Source: Paludibacteraceae bacterium
GTDB taxonomy: Bacteria > Bacteroidota > Bacteroidia > Bacteroidales > Paludibacteraceae
DNA length: 6,385 nucleotides
Reading direction: 5' to 3'
Assembly (NCBI GenBank): GCA_017646225.1
Contig: JAGCMZ010000271.1
Location: 1-6,385, forward strand
Shown: positions 1 through 5,698 of the stretch, piece after piece
How positions within the stretch are numbered: position 1 is the first letter of the stretch
Layout: every line of letters begins with the position of its first letter
Translations under genes and position numbers: made by a program
Notes under the pieces: generated by a model
Databases searched by the model: none
Seen by the model: the letters and a program-made list of their open reading frames with translations, nothing else
Told to the model about the DNA's origin: nothing

Positions 1-1
1 A

Positions 2-322
2 ATGATTGGTATGATGTACGCTTGTTTCTTCTTGACAGGCTTCTTGGCAGTTGTATCGGCAATCTGGCAATTTGTGATCAAATTGCAATCGAACAAAGGT
101 TCTGCTATTAAAACCATCGCTTCGTTTGGTTTGGTAGCTGTATTGTTGGTTGCAACTTACTTTATTTCGTCTGGCGAAGAAATTCAACTTATTGGCGATG
201 GTACTGTGGTAGGTGAAGAAACTGTTCGTATGGTAGACATGATGATCTATACCATCTATGCACAAAGTGTAATCGCTATTTTATTAATGATCTTTGGACC
301 TTTGGCTAAAAAAATAAAATAA
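2..322 (+). CDS. ExbB/ExbD-associated multi-pass membrane protein, 5' end probably outside the window
   Basis: The visible 106 residues hold three strongly hydrophobic stretches (about residues 7-27, 37-56 and 81-100), separated by a short basic loop (K-L-Q-S-N-K) and a longer acidic loop (about 58-78), and end in a basic tail (LAKKIK). It is therefore an inner-membrane protein. The stop codon lies 7 nt before the first exbD, so the genes are surely co-transcribed. From memory, Bacteroidota ExbB-ExbD-ExbD operons commonly carry an unnamed membrane protein of this kind between exbB and exbD, usually with a further membrane helix at the N-terminus. The ATG at base 2 may thus be an internal methionine, and the true start is not decidable because only one base precedes it. 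An exbB (MotA/TolQ family) gene is expected just upstream. Molecular role unknown; it is plausibly an accessory subunit of the proton-driven motor. Confidence 0.75.
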   Translation: MIGMMYACFFLTGFLAVVSAIWQFVIKLQSNKGSAIKTIASFGLVAVLLVATYFISSGEEIQLIGDGTVVGEETVRMVDMMIYTIYAQSVIAILLMIFGPLAKKIK

Positions 323-329
323 TATCACT

Positions 330-920
330 ATGGGAAAGCAAAAACGTGAAGTACCTGAGTTAAATTCAAGTTCTACGGCGGATATCGCATTCTTGTTGTT
401 GGTATTCTTTTTGATGACAACCTCAATGGCTGTTAACAAAGGTTTGGCGCGTCGTTTGCCTCCTCCTGTTCCTGCAGAGCAAAAAACAGAAGACTTAAAG
501 GTAAAAGAGCGTAACGTATTCGTGGTGCTAATCAATAGCGAAGACCAACTATTGGTACGTGGCGAGTACACCCAATTGGCAGACTTGAAACAAAAAGCCA
601 AAGAATTTATTAAAAACGCAGGTGATGATCCTAATATGCCTGAAAAAGAACCCGTAGATGTGGAATATTTTGGTACTGTAATGGTAACTAAAAACCACGT
701 AATTTCGTTGCAAAACGACCGCGGTACTTCATACTCGGCATACATCAATGTTCAAAACGAATTGGTAGCTGCTTATAACGAGTTGCGTAACGAACTAGCG
801 AAAGCTAAGTTTGCTAAGGCTTACGATGATTTGGATGCTGAACAACAAAAAGCTATCCAAAAAATCTATCCACAAAAAATCTCGGAAGCAGAACCTAAAA
901 ATTATGGAGGGAAAAAATAA
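330..920 (+). CDS. exbD: ExbD/TolR-family biopolymer transport protein, first paralogue
   Basis: ExbD proteins work with an ExbB pentamer as an inner-membrane proton channel that powers TonB-dependent outer-membrane transport or related machines. This 196-residue protein has a short basic cytoplasmic N-terminus, one membrane helix at about residues 19-34, and a periplasmic part. The helix begins with the membrane aspartate D18 (S-T-A-D-I-A-F), the expected proton-carrying residue; the proline that usually precedes it is alanine here. A proline-rich linker (PPP at 44-46) follows. The C-terminal region, about 140-180, is rich in charged residues and probably helical. It is longer than E. coli ExbD (about 140 residues), with extra sequence near 95-135 and at the C-terminus, a form I recall from Bacteroidota. 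The start at 330 sits 7 nt after the preceding stop. The C-terminal codons contain the ribosome binding site of the next gene, with which it overlaps by one base (TAATG). Confidence 0.9.
   Translation: MGKQKREVPELNSSSTADIAFLLLVFFLMTTSMAVNKGLARRLPPPVPAEQKTEDLKVKERNVFVVLINSEDQLLVRGEYTQLADLKQKAKEFIKNAGDDPNMPEKEPVDVEYFGTVMVTKNHVISLQNDRGTSYSAYINVQNELVAAYNELRNELAKAKFAKAYDDLDAEQQKAIQKIYPQKISEAEPKNYGGKK
906..910 (+). promoter_or_regulatory. Shine-Dalgarno GGAGG for the second exbD
   Basis: A perfect GGAGG lies 9 nt before the ATG at 920 and is embedded in the codons for the C-terminal Y-G-G of the first exbD. It is the only good Shine-Dalgarno placed usefully in this window; the other starts are preceded by AT-rich sequence, as is usual in Bacteroidota. 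It supports the 920 start and suggests that initiation here has to compete with ribosomes terminating on the upstream gene. Confidence 0.65.
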
Positions 921-1399
921 TGGGAAGATTTAGATCGAATTCATCATCTTCTGGTACACCAAAAATTAGTACTGCTTCGTTGCCCGACATCGTGTTCATG
1001 CTGTTGTTCTTCTTTATGATTGCAACAACCATGAAAGAAGTAGACTTTAAAGTAGGTATTACCGCTCCTGAGGCAACCGAACTTACCAAATTGGAAAAGA
1101 AAACCTTGGTGCGTTTTATCTATGTAGGTGTTCCTACCTTCCAATATCGTGCTCAATACGGTACTGAACCTCGTGTTCAATTGGACGATGCTTTTGCTGA
1201 AGTATCACAAATTGAAAACTACGTAGTATCGGAACGTTCATCAATGCCAGAACATGAGCAAGATTTGATGACCATTTCATTGAAAGTAGACAAAGATTGT
1301 AAGATGGGTATTGTTACCGACATCAAGCAAGCCTTGCGTCGTGCTTATGCGTTGAAATTGAATTATGCTGCTGTTCAGCGTGCTAATTCACAATACTAA
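920..1399 (+). CDS. exbD: ExbD/TolR-family biopolymer transport protein, second paralogue
   Basis: This is a 159-residue single-pass inner-membrane protein: a basic, serine-rich N-terminus, a membrane helix at about residues 22-38 opening with the classical S-L-P-D-I-V-F motif (D23 is the proton-coupling aspartate), and a periplasmic domain. That domain ends in the ExbD-like element around residues 123-150 (V-D-K-D-C-K-M-G-I-V-T-D-I-K followed by an amphipathic helix). Its start overlaps the stop of the first exbD by one base, so translation is probably coupled. The two ExbDs differ in length and in the residue before the key aspartate, so they are unlikely to be simple duplicates. Since a motor contains two ExbD chains, they may form a heterodimer in one complex (inference). 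The gene is followed 24 bp later by a hairpin terminator and is the last cistron of this operon unless there is read-through into the peptidase gene. Confidence 0.92.
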   Translation: MGRFRSNSSSSGTPKISTASLPDIVFMLLFFFMIATTMKEVDFKVGITAPEATELTKLEKKTLVRFIYVGVPTFQYRAQYGTEPRVQLDDAFAEVSQIENYVVSERSSMPEHEQDLMTISLKVDKDCKMGIVTDIKQALRRAYALKLNYAAVQRANSQY

Positions 1400-1422
1400 T
1401 AAAAAGTAATTATCTTTTTAAT

Positions 1423-1452
1423 AGAGGAGGGTGGCATTGCTACCCTCCTTTT
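1423..1452 (+). terminator. Rho-independent terminator after the exbD operon
   Basis: The arms GGAGGGTGGC (1426-1435) and GCTACCCTCC (1439-1448) form a 10-bp stem with one G-U pair and a 3-base loop, extended by an A-T pair at its base, and followed by TTTT (1449-1452). An A/T-rich segment precedes it. It begins about 24 nt after the exbD stop codon. The stem is strong but the T tract is short, so termination may be incomplete. Confidence 0.85.
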
Positions 1453-1470
1453 ACAATTTTATCCCACAAT

Positions 1471-3150
1471 ATGCGAAAAATAACACTTCTTCTTGCTAGC
1501 TTATGTTCTATGTTGCTGACTTATGCCAATTCATCGGCATGGCAACAACCTTTAGATATCCCACTGGCTTTGAGTGCCAGCTATGGCGAGTTACGTCCAG
1601 ACCATTTTCACGCAGGTCTCGACTTTAAAACGGAACAACGTTGCGGTCTGCCTGTTTATGCTGTTCAAGATGGTTATGTGTCGCGTATTGGTGTAAAACA
1701 ATACGGCTACGGCAATTGTTTGTATGTAACGCATCCGGGTAGTGGATATACCACGGTTTATGCGCATTTAGATGCGTTTAACGATAAAATAACCGATTGG
1801 GTTACCAAATACCAGTATAAGCACAAACAAGCGCAATTCAATGCTTATTTACCCGATAGTGTTATGTGGGTAAAGCAAGGAGAGGTTATTGCCATTAGTG
1901 GTAATACAGGCTCGTCGGGTGGTCCGCACTTGCACTTTGAGGTAAGAGAAACCGATTCGCAATGCCCCATTGATCCACAACGCTTTTACAAGGTTCCCGA
2001 TACTATACGACCTAAATTCCACATGATTGGTTTGCGCCCAATGGACAGCACGGGTGTGGTAGCAAATCAATGTGTCTTTAAATCGTATAATACATGGCAA
2101 CAAGAAGCAGGTAATTACTTGGCTTCTGCTGTAGAGGCTTGGGGTAAGGTGGGCTTGGAGTTTAAAGCCTACGATTACATGAATGGTCAAAGCAATATTT
2201 ATGGTTTAAAGTCGTTGCAAGTATTGGTAGACGATGTGTTGTTGTTTACCTTCCGTATCGATCGTTTCTCTTTCGACTTGGATAAGGCAATCAATGCCTT
2301 TATCGATTACGAAGAATGGATAACCGAAAAAGAATTGTTCATGTGTACATTCAAACCACAATACCAACCCATGAACATGTTCTCTTGGCACGGTGATGGT
2401 TGTGTGAACATTCAAGAAGAACGAGATTATCGTGTAAAGGCCATTGCAAAAGACTATGCAGGAAATACCTCTGTATTGAACTTTGTTATTAAAGGTAAGA
2501 AGATGGAAAGGCCTTTGATGTGTGCTCCGGTAGGGGAGTTGTTCCAGGTGAAATCGGCTAATTTCTTTCAGCAAGATAGCGTAACGGTTCAAGTACCTCG
2601 CAGAGCTGTTTACAACGATTTTTACTTTAGGTATGCAACCAGTGTAGATACCACCTTGCAAAAGAAAGTGTATTCACTGCACAACAATACCGTTCCCTTG
2701 CACAAGGCAGGCTATTTTAAGTTGCCCATTGAATCGGATACCTTGCAAAACAAAAAGCAATATTACGTGGCTTATAAAAGCCCCAAAGGTGCTTGGGGGC
2801 ATGTGAGTGCAACCTATGCAAATGGTTGCATGGAGGGTAAATTGCGCAAATTGGGCGATTATACCATTTTGGTCGATTCCGTTGCTCCAAAGGTGACTTT
2901 GTTGTCGAAAAGTTCTACCAAACTTGTGTTGCGTTTGAGCGACGAATTAACGGGCATATCGGCATATAATACGTATGTAGATGGTAAATGGGTTCCTTGC
3001 TCTATCGATGCTAAAAATAAGATTACGTACACCTACGATGCTAGCAGAATTCAGCCCGGTGAGCATACTTTCCGAGTGGTAGTTTCCGACCCTTGTGGCA
3101 ATACGACTACCTACGAAACCAAGGTTACCTTGGGTAGTAAAGGCAGTTAA
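1471..3150 (+). CDS. Secreted M23-family (LytM-type) metallopeptidase with Ig-like C-terminal region
   Basis: This is a 559-residue zinc endopeptidase predicted to cut peptide bonds in peptidoglycan cross-links. The N-terminus is a signal peptide (basic M-R-K, hydrophobic core, likely cleavage near residues 20-23). The catalytic domain spans about 28-175. Zinc ligands are H47 and D51 (H-F-H-A-G-L-D) and H155 (H-L-H); catalytic histidines are H99 (V-Y-A-H-L) and H153, so the enzyme should be active. About 30 residues (103-132) interrupt the core between H99 and the SGNTGSSGGPHLHFE block. The rest, about 177-559, looks like beta-rich Ig-type modules: two stretches open with D-[T/S]-[I/V]-x-P-K (177-182 and 469-474) and close with D-x-x-G-N (328-332 and 540-544). 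I see no typical sorting tail. The start has no Shine-Dalgarno and lies only about 20 nt beyond the upstream terminator. The stop codon abuts that of folB on the opposite strand. Confidence 0.93.
   Translation: MRKITLLLASLCSMLLTYANSSAWQQPLDIPLALSASYGELRPDHFHAGLDFKTEQRCGLPVYAVQDGYVSRIGVKQYGYGNCLYVTHPGSGYTTVYAHLDAFNDKITDWVTKYQYKHKQAQFNAYLPDSVMWVKQGEVIAISGNTGSSGGPHLHFEVRETDSQCPIDPQRFYKVPDTIRPKFHMIGLRPMDSTGVVANQCVFKSYNTWQQEAGNYLASAVEAWGKVGLEFKAYDYMNGQSNIYGLKSLQVLVDDVLLFTFRIDRFSFDLDKAINAFIDYEEWITEKELFMCTFKPQYQPMNMFSWHGDGCVNIQEERDYRVKAIAKDYAGNTSVLNFVIKGKKMERPLMCAPVGELFQVKSANFFQQDSVTVQVPRRAVYNDFYFRYATSVDTTLQKKVYSLHNNTVPLHKAGYFKLPIESDTLQNKKQYYVAYKSPKGAWGHVSATYANGCMEGKLRKLGDYTILVDSVAPKVTLLSKSSTKLVLRLSDELTGISAYNTYVDGKWVPCSIDAKNKITYTYDASRIQPGEHTFRVVVSDPCGNTTTYETKVTLGSKGS
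3116..3133 (-). terminator. Possible weak terminator for folB inside the peptidase 3' end
   Basis: Read on the minus strand, CCAAGG-TAA-CCTTGG forms a perfect 6-bp stem with a 3-base loop, followed by TTTC. It begins 17 nt past the folB stop codon, where a terminator would be expected. The stem is short and the T tract only three bases, and the same bases encode T-K-V-T-L in the peptidase, so chance is a real alternative. Confidence 0.3.
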
Positions 3151-3495
3151 CTACAATTCTACGCAAACTTGCTCTACCTGACCGCCTAGGGGTGGGTTGA
3201 GTTTGCAAAGTTGCACTTGGATGCTGTCTATTCCACTAAAATGTTCTTTTACGGCTTGCTTGATGCGCCATGCTACGTTTTCAATTAGGTGCGAGGGTTG
3301 TTCCATCTCTTTTTTTACCACTTGGTATACCTCTAGGTAGCTAATGGCTTGTTCGATGGTGTCAGTTTCGATGGCTTGCGTGGCATCGTACGTAAAGGTA
3401 AGGGTAACGGTAAAGTGGGTGCCAACACGTTGTTCTTGTTCAAAGCAGCCGTGATGGGCATAGAATTGCATATTTTTAATGGTAATAGTAGCCAT
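3151..3495 (-). CDS. folB: Dihydroneopterin aldolase
   Basis: FolB converts 7,8-dihydroneopterin to 6-hydroxymethyl-7,8-dihydropterin and glycolaldehyde in tetrahydrofolate synthesis; it is a cytoplasmic homo-oligomer. The 114 residues match the family length (about 120). Visible signatures are the N-terminal I-x-I-x-x-M-x-F-Y-A-H-H-G block with the following conserved glutamate (E21), Y53, the L-I-E-N-V-A motif with E72 (pterin-binding glutamate), and the K-L-N-P-P motif with lysine K98, the expected catalytic base. I start it at 3495 rather than at the in-frame ATG at 3534. The 13 extra residues are not FolB-like, and that upstream ATG lies before the -7 promoter box (3521-3528), hence outside the mRNA. 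The gene is monocistronic, divergent from fabG and convergent with the M23 peptidase, with no bases between the two stop codons. Confidence 0.92.
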   Translation of the reverse strand: MATITIKNMQFYAHHGCFEQEQRVGTHFTVTLTFTYDATQAIETDTIEQAISYLEVYQVVKKEMEQPSHLIENVAWRIKQAVKEHFSGIDSIQVQLCKLNPPLGGQVEQVCVEL

Positions 3496-3520
3496 GTTTG
3501 TTGTTTTATTATCCGAAATA

Positions 3521-3552
3521 CAAAGATAAGACATTTGTAATAAAACAGCAAA
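3521..3552 (-). promoter_or_regulatory. Bacteroidota-type promoter of folB
   Basis: On the minus strand, TTTG (3552-3549) is followed after 20 bp by TATCTTTG (3528-3521), a full match to the Bacteroidota consensus TTTG/TTG, N19-21, TAnnTTTG recognised by the primary sigma factor. Transcription would begin near 3514, giving a leader of about 20 nt before the ATG at 3495. Confidence 0.75.
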
Positions 3553-3553
3553 A

Positions 3554-3587
3554 TTGCCCCTCCTTTCATTTTTTTATTGTATCTTCG
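3554..3587 (+). promoter_or_regulatory. Bacteroidota-type promoter of fabG
   Basis: TTG (3554-3556) and TATCTTCG (3580-3587, seven of eight matches to TAnnTTTG) are separated by 23 bp, at the long end of the usual range. The start of transcription would be near 3593, leaving a leader of only about 10 nt. The -7 box is convincing by position and sequence; the -33 assignment is less sure. Confidence 0.55.
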
Positions 3588-3604
3588 TCTCAAATTTATA
3601 GCAA

Positions 3605-4351
3605 ATGAAATTACTAGAAGGAAAAGTAGCTCTAATAACAGGTGCCTCTCGTGGTATAGGCAAGGCAATTGCCCTAGCGTATGCGCAGCATGGTGCTTCG
3701 GTGGCGTTTACGTATTTGAACAATGCCGAATTGGCAGCGCAAGTGGAGGCTGAGATTGCAGCCATGGGTGCAAAAGTGAAAGCTTATGCTTCTGATGCCG
3801 CTAGCTATTCGGGGGCAGAAGCCTTGATTCAACAAGTGGTGGCCGATTTTGGGACCATCGATATTTTGGTAAACAATGCCGGGATAACCCGCGATGGATT
3901 GGTAATGCGCATGAGCGAACAACAATGGGATGATGTAATGGATAACAACCTCAAATCGGCGTTCAATACCATTCATGCCATCACGCCTTTGATGATGAAA
4001 AAACGCTCTGGGTCTATTATTAACATGACTTCGGTAGTGGGTATAAAAGGAAATATTGGTCAAGTAAACTACTCTGCCTCCAAAGCAGGGTTGATTGGTT
4101 TGACCACTTCGGTTGCCAAAGAATTTGGTGCACGTGGTATTCGTTGCAATGCCATTGCTCCTGGTTTTATTGTAACCGAAATGACCGATGCTACCAGCGA
4201 TGCGCAACGTAAGTTCTGGATTGATATGGTGCCTATGCGTAGAGGTGGTTTGCCAGAAGAGGTGGCTAATGTAGCCTTGTTCTTGGGCTCTGATTTGGCT
4301 AGCTATGTAAGCGGTCAGGTAATTAATTGTTGTGGTGGATTAACCCCTTAA
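3605..4351 (+). CDS. fabG: 3-oxoacyl-[acyl-carrier-protein] reductase
   Basis: FabG performs the NADPH-dependent reduction of 3-oxoacyl-ACP to 3-hydroxyacyl-ACP in type II fatty-acid elongation. The 248-residue protein is a full-length classical short-chain dehydrogenase: cofactor motif T-G-A-S-R-G-I-G (12-19), N-N-A-G (90-93), and a complete catalytic tetrad N115, S143, Y156 and K160 (Y-S-A-S-K). The segment N-A-I-A-P-G-F-I-x-T-E-M (182-193) and the C-terminal Y-V-S-G-Q-V-I-N-C-C-G-G are typical of FabG rather than of generic dehydrogenases, although SDR substrate specificity cannot be settled from sequence alone. It stands alone, not next to acpP or fabD/fabF. It is divergent from folB and converges on the amidase gene with 8 bp between stop codons; its terminator lies inside that gene. 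Confidence 0.9.
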   Translation: MKLLEGKVALITGASRGIGKAIALAYAQHGASVAFTYLNNAELAAQVEAEIAAMGAKVKAYASDAASYSGAEALIQQVVADFGTIDILVNNAGITRDGLVMRMSEQQWDDVMDNNLKSAFNTIHAITPLMMKKRSGSIINMTSVVGIKGNIGQVNYSASKAGLIGLTTSVAKEFGARGIRCNAIAPGFIVTEMTDATSDAQRKFWIDMVPMRRGGLPEEVANVALFLGSDLASYVSGQVINCCGGLTP

Positions 4352-4359
4352 CGGGTCTT

Positions 4360-5142
4360 CTATACCAAAGTAAAATTGTCGGCGTGTTTCCACGTCGGCA
4401 TTTTTTTTCGCATATTCTCAAGCCCTTCTTTGTTGAGAACAAGGGTTCGAATTTCTTCGGTGTGGTCGGTAAAACGTTCCAGTACACGTCCTCGGTAGTC
4501 AATAACTTGCGAACCTCCGCTGTATTGCAGTTGGTTGCCGTCTATGCCAACACGGTTGCAGGCACATACGTAAGCCTGGTTTTCGATGGCGCGGGCGGCT
4601 AGCAATGTTTCAAAAACAGTTTGGCGATTGGTAGGCCACTCGGCAATAACCAATAAAACGTCGTATTGCAGTTGCTGGTTGCGCAACCATACGGGGAAAC
4701 GCAAGTCGTAGCAAATGGCCAGGGATAGGTTCCAACCTTTGTAGGATACGATTAGGTTGTTCTCTCCGGGTGTAAAATAAGTCTCCTCGCCGCCTAAAAA
4801 CAGGTGGCGTTTGTCGTAAAAATGGGTGGTTCCATCGGGGAAAACAAAGAACCCTCTGTTGTAGTAATGGTTGTTTTCTTGGGCAATAAAACTGCCTACA
4901 AAAACGCATTGGTGTTGGTTTGCCCATTTTTGAACAGTTTGGATGGTAGTGCCGTTGTTGGTCTCTGCCAATTGGGTGGCATTGCTGCTAAATGCGGTAG
5001 AGAACATCTCGGGTAGCACCACAATATCGGTAGCAGGAAGCTGTTGTAAAAGTTGGTCAAAGTGTGCCAAGTTTGTGTGAGAATCTTCCCACGCAATATC
5101 AGCTTGCACGATGCTTACACGTAACTGTTCGCTTGTTTCCAT
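4360..5142 (-). CDS. Nitrilase-superfamily amidohydrolase, omega-amidase (YafV/Nit2) type
   Basis: The 260-residue protein carries the complete nitrilase catalytic triad: E45 (V-L-P-E-M-F), K111 (Y-D-K-R-H-L-F) and C144 (A-I-C-Y-D-L-R-F-P). The K-R-H-L-F block followed by G-G-E-E-x-x-F-x-x-G is the form seen in omega-amidases of the YafV/Nit2 group. These hydrolyse 2-oxoglutaramate or 2-oxosuccinamate to the keto acid and ammonia and act in metabolite repair; the exact substrate here is inferred. It is cytoplasmic, and its length fits E. coli YafV (about 256). Its ATG follows the acyltransferase stop directly (TAAATG), so it is the third and last cistron of a minus-strand operon and probably translationally coupled. 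The codons for residues 245-256 are also the terminator of fabG on the other strand. Confidence 0.88.
   Translation of the reverse strand: METSEQLRVSIVQADIAWEDSHTNLAHFDQLLQQLPATDIVVLPEMFSTAFSSNATQLAETNNGTTIQTVQKWANQHQCVFVGSFIAQENNHYYNRGFFVFPDGTTHFYDKRHLFLGGEETYFTPGENNLIVSYKGWNLSLAICYDLRFPVWLRNQQLQYDVLLVIAEWPTNRQTVFETLLAARAIENQAYVCACNRVGIDGNQLQYSGGSQVIDYRGRVLERFTDHTEEIRTLVLNKEGLENMRKKMPTWKHADNFTLV
4377..4408 (+). terminator. Rho-independent terminator of fabG, inside the opposing amidase gene
   Basis: The arms TGTCGGCGTG (4377-4386) and CACGTCGGCA (4391-4400) form a 10-bp stem with two G-U pairs (4382/4395 and 4379/4398) and a TTTC loop, followed at once by eight T (4401-4408). It starts 26 nt past the fabG stop. 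On the minus-strand RNA the two G-U pairs become A-C mismatches and the following T tract is only four bases, so the element should act mainly on the plus strand. Confidence 0.9.
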
Positions 5143-5694
5143 TTATTCCAATCCAGTAAGAAACTTGTTAGGGTATTTTCCTTGGGCACCCACGAATATC
5201 GATTTAAACTGAATATAATCTTGTTCCTCGTTATCGGTAGGAGTGACGAGGGGTTTGATAATGACTTCTTTTTTGGCATAGTCCAATACCAAGGGAAGAA
5301 TAGGAACGCCTGCTTTTTTGGCGATGTAGTAAAAGCCACGTTTCCAATCGGCTACGGGTCTGCGTGTGCCCTCGGGCGATAGTACCAAGTTCAGTTTTTC
5401 GCTATTCTTAAATAGTTCTGCCATTTTATCGGTCATGGAGGTGTTTTTGCTGCGTTTTACAGCAACTGCCCCTTGCTTTTTGAGCCACCAGCCAATACCC
5501 CATACTTTTACCCATTCTTCTTTAATTAAGAATGACATTTTAAAATCGATGGCCCATGCGGTTACTTTTCCCCAGAAAAAATCCCAATTGGATGTATGCG
5601 GAGCAAAACATACCACCATTTTAGGTTCCGTTGGAACCTCTCCTACAACTCTCCATCCTTTGCATTTAAGGATGAATTGGCTTAATTTGCGCAT
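5143..5694 (-). CDS. PlsC-like 1-acyl-sn-glycerol-3-phosphate acyltransferase family protein
   Basis: This 183-residue protein has the acyltransferase blocks in order: H-x4-D (A-P-H-T-S-N-W-D, H33 and D38, the catalytic dyad), a block-II equivalent around Q-G-A-V-A-V-K-R-S (74-82), block III S-P-E-G-T-R (106-111, phosphate binding) and block IV V-P-I-L-P-L (130-135). Such enzymes transfer an acyl group to lysophosphatidate or a related lysolipid at the inner face of the membrane. It is shorter than E. coli PlsC (245) and lacks a clear transmembrane helix; a short hydrophobic/aromatic face (W-W-L, F-F-W) may attach it to the membrane. I recall close relatives throughout Bacteroides with the same A-P-H-T-S-N-W-D signature. 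Whether it makes phosphatidate or acylates another lipid cannot be told. It is the middle gene of the operon: 4 nt after the small helical protein's stop, and directly abutting the amidase. Confidence 0.88.
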   Translation of the reverse strand: MRKLSQFILKCKGWRVVGEVPTEPKMVVCFAPHTSNWDFFWGKVTAWAIDFKMSFLIKEEWVKVWGIGWWLKKQGAVAVKRSKNTSMTDKMAELFKNSEKLNLVLSPEGTRRPVADWKRGFYYIAKKAGVPILPLVLDYAKKEVIIKPLVTPTDNEEQDYIQFKSIFVGAQGKYPNKFLTGLE

Positions 5695-5698
5695 AGTA

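Noticed and set aside
284..748. 154-codon antisense frame under the first exbD
   Set aside because: It opposes a clear ExbD gene, has no promoter or plausible protein signature, and its composition looks like a reverse-strand artefact.
1411..1418. TATCTTTT resembling a -7 promoter box before the peptidase
   Set aside because: No TTG or TTTG lies about 19-21 bp upstream, and a strong terminator hairpin sits between it and the gene.
3496..3534. Longer folB reading frame starting at the ATG at 3534
   Set aside because: The extra 13 residues do not resemble FolB, and the ATG lies upstream of a consensus -7 box, so it would not be in the transcript.
3674..4207. 177-codon open frame on the minus strand inside fabG
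   Set aside because: It is antisense to an unmistakable fabG, and its translation is rich in His, Cys and Arg without recognisable motifs, as expected of a shadow frame.
4343..4356. Small hairpin ACCC/GGGT between the fabG and amidase stop codons
   Set aside because: It has only four base pairs and no T tract on either strand, so it is too weak to be a terminator for the minus-strand operon.
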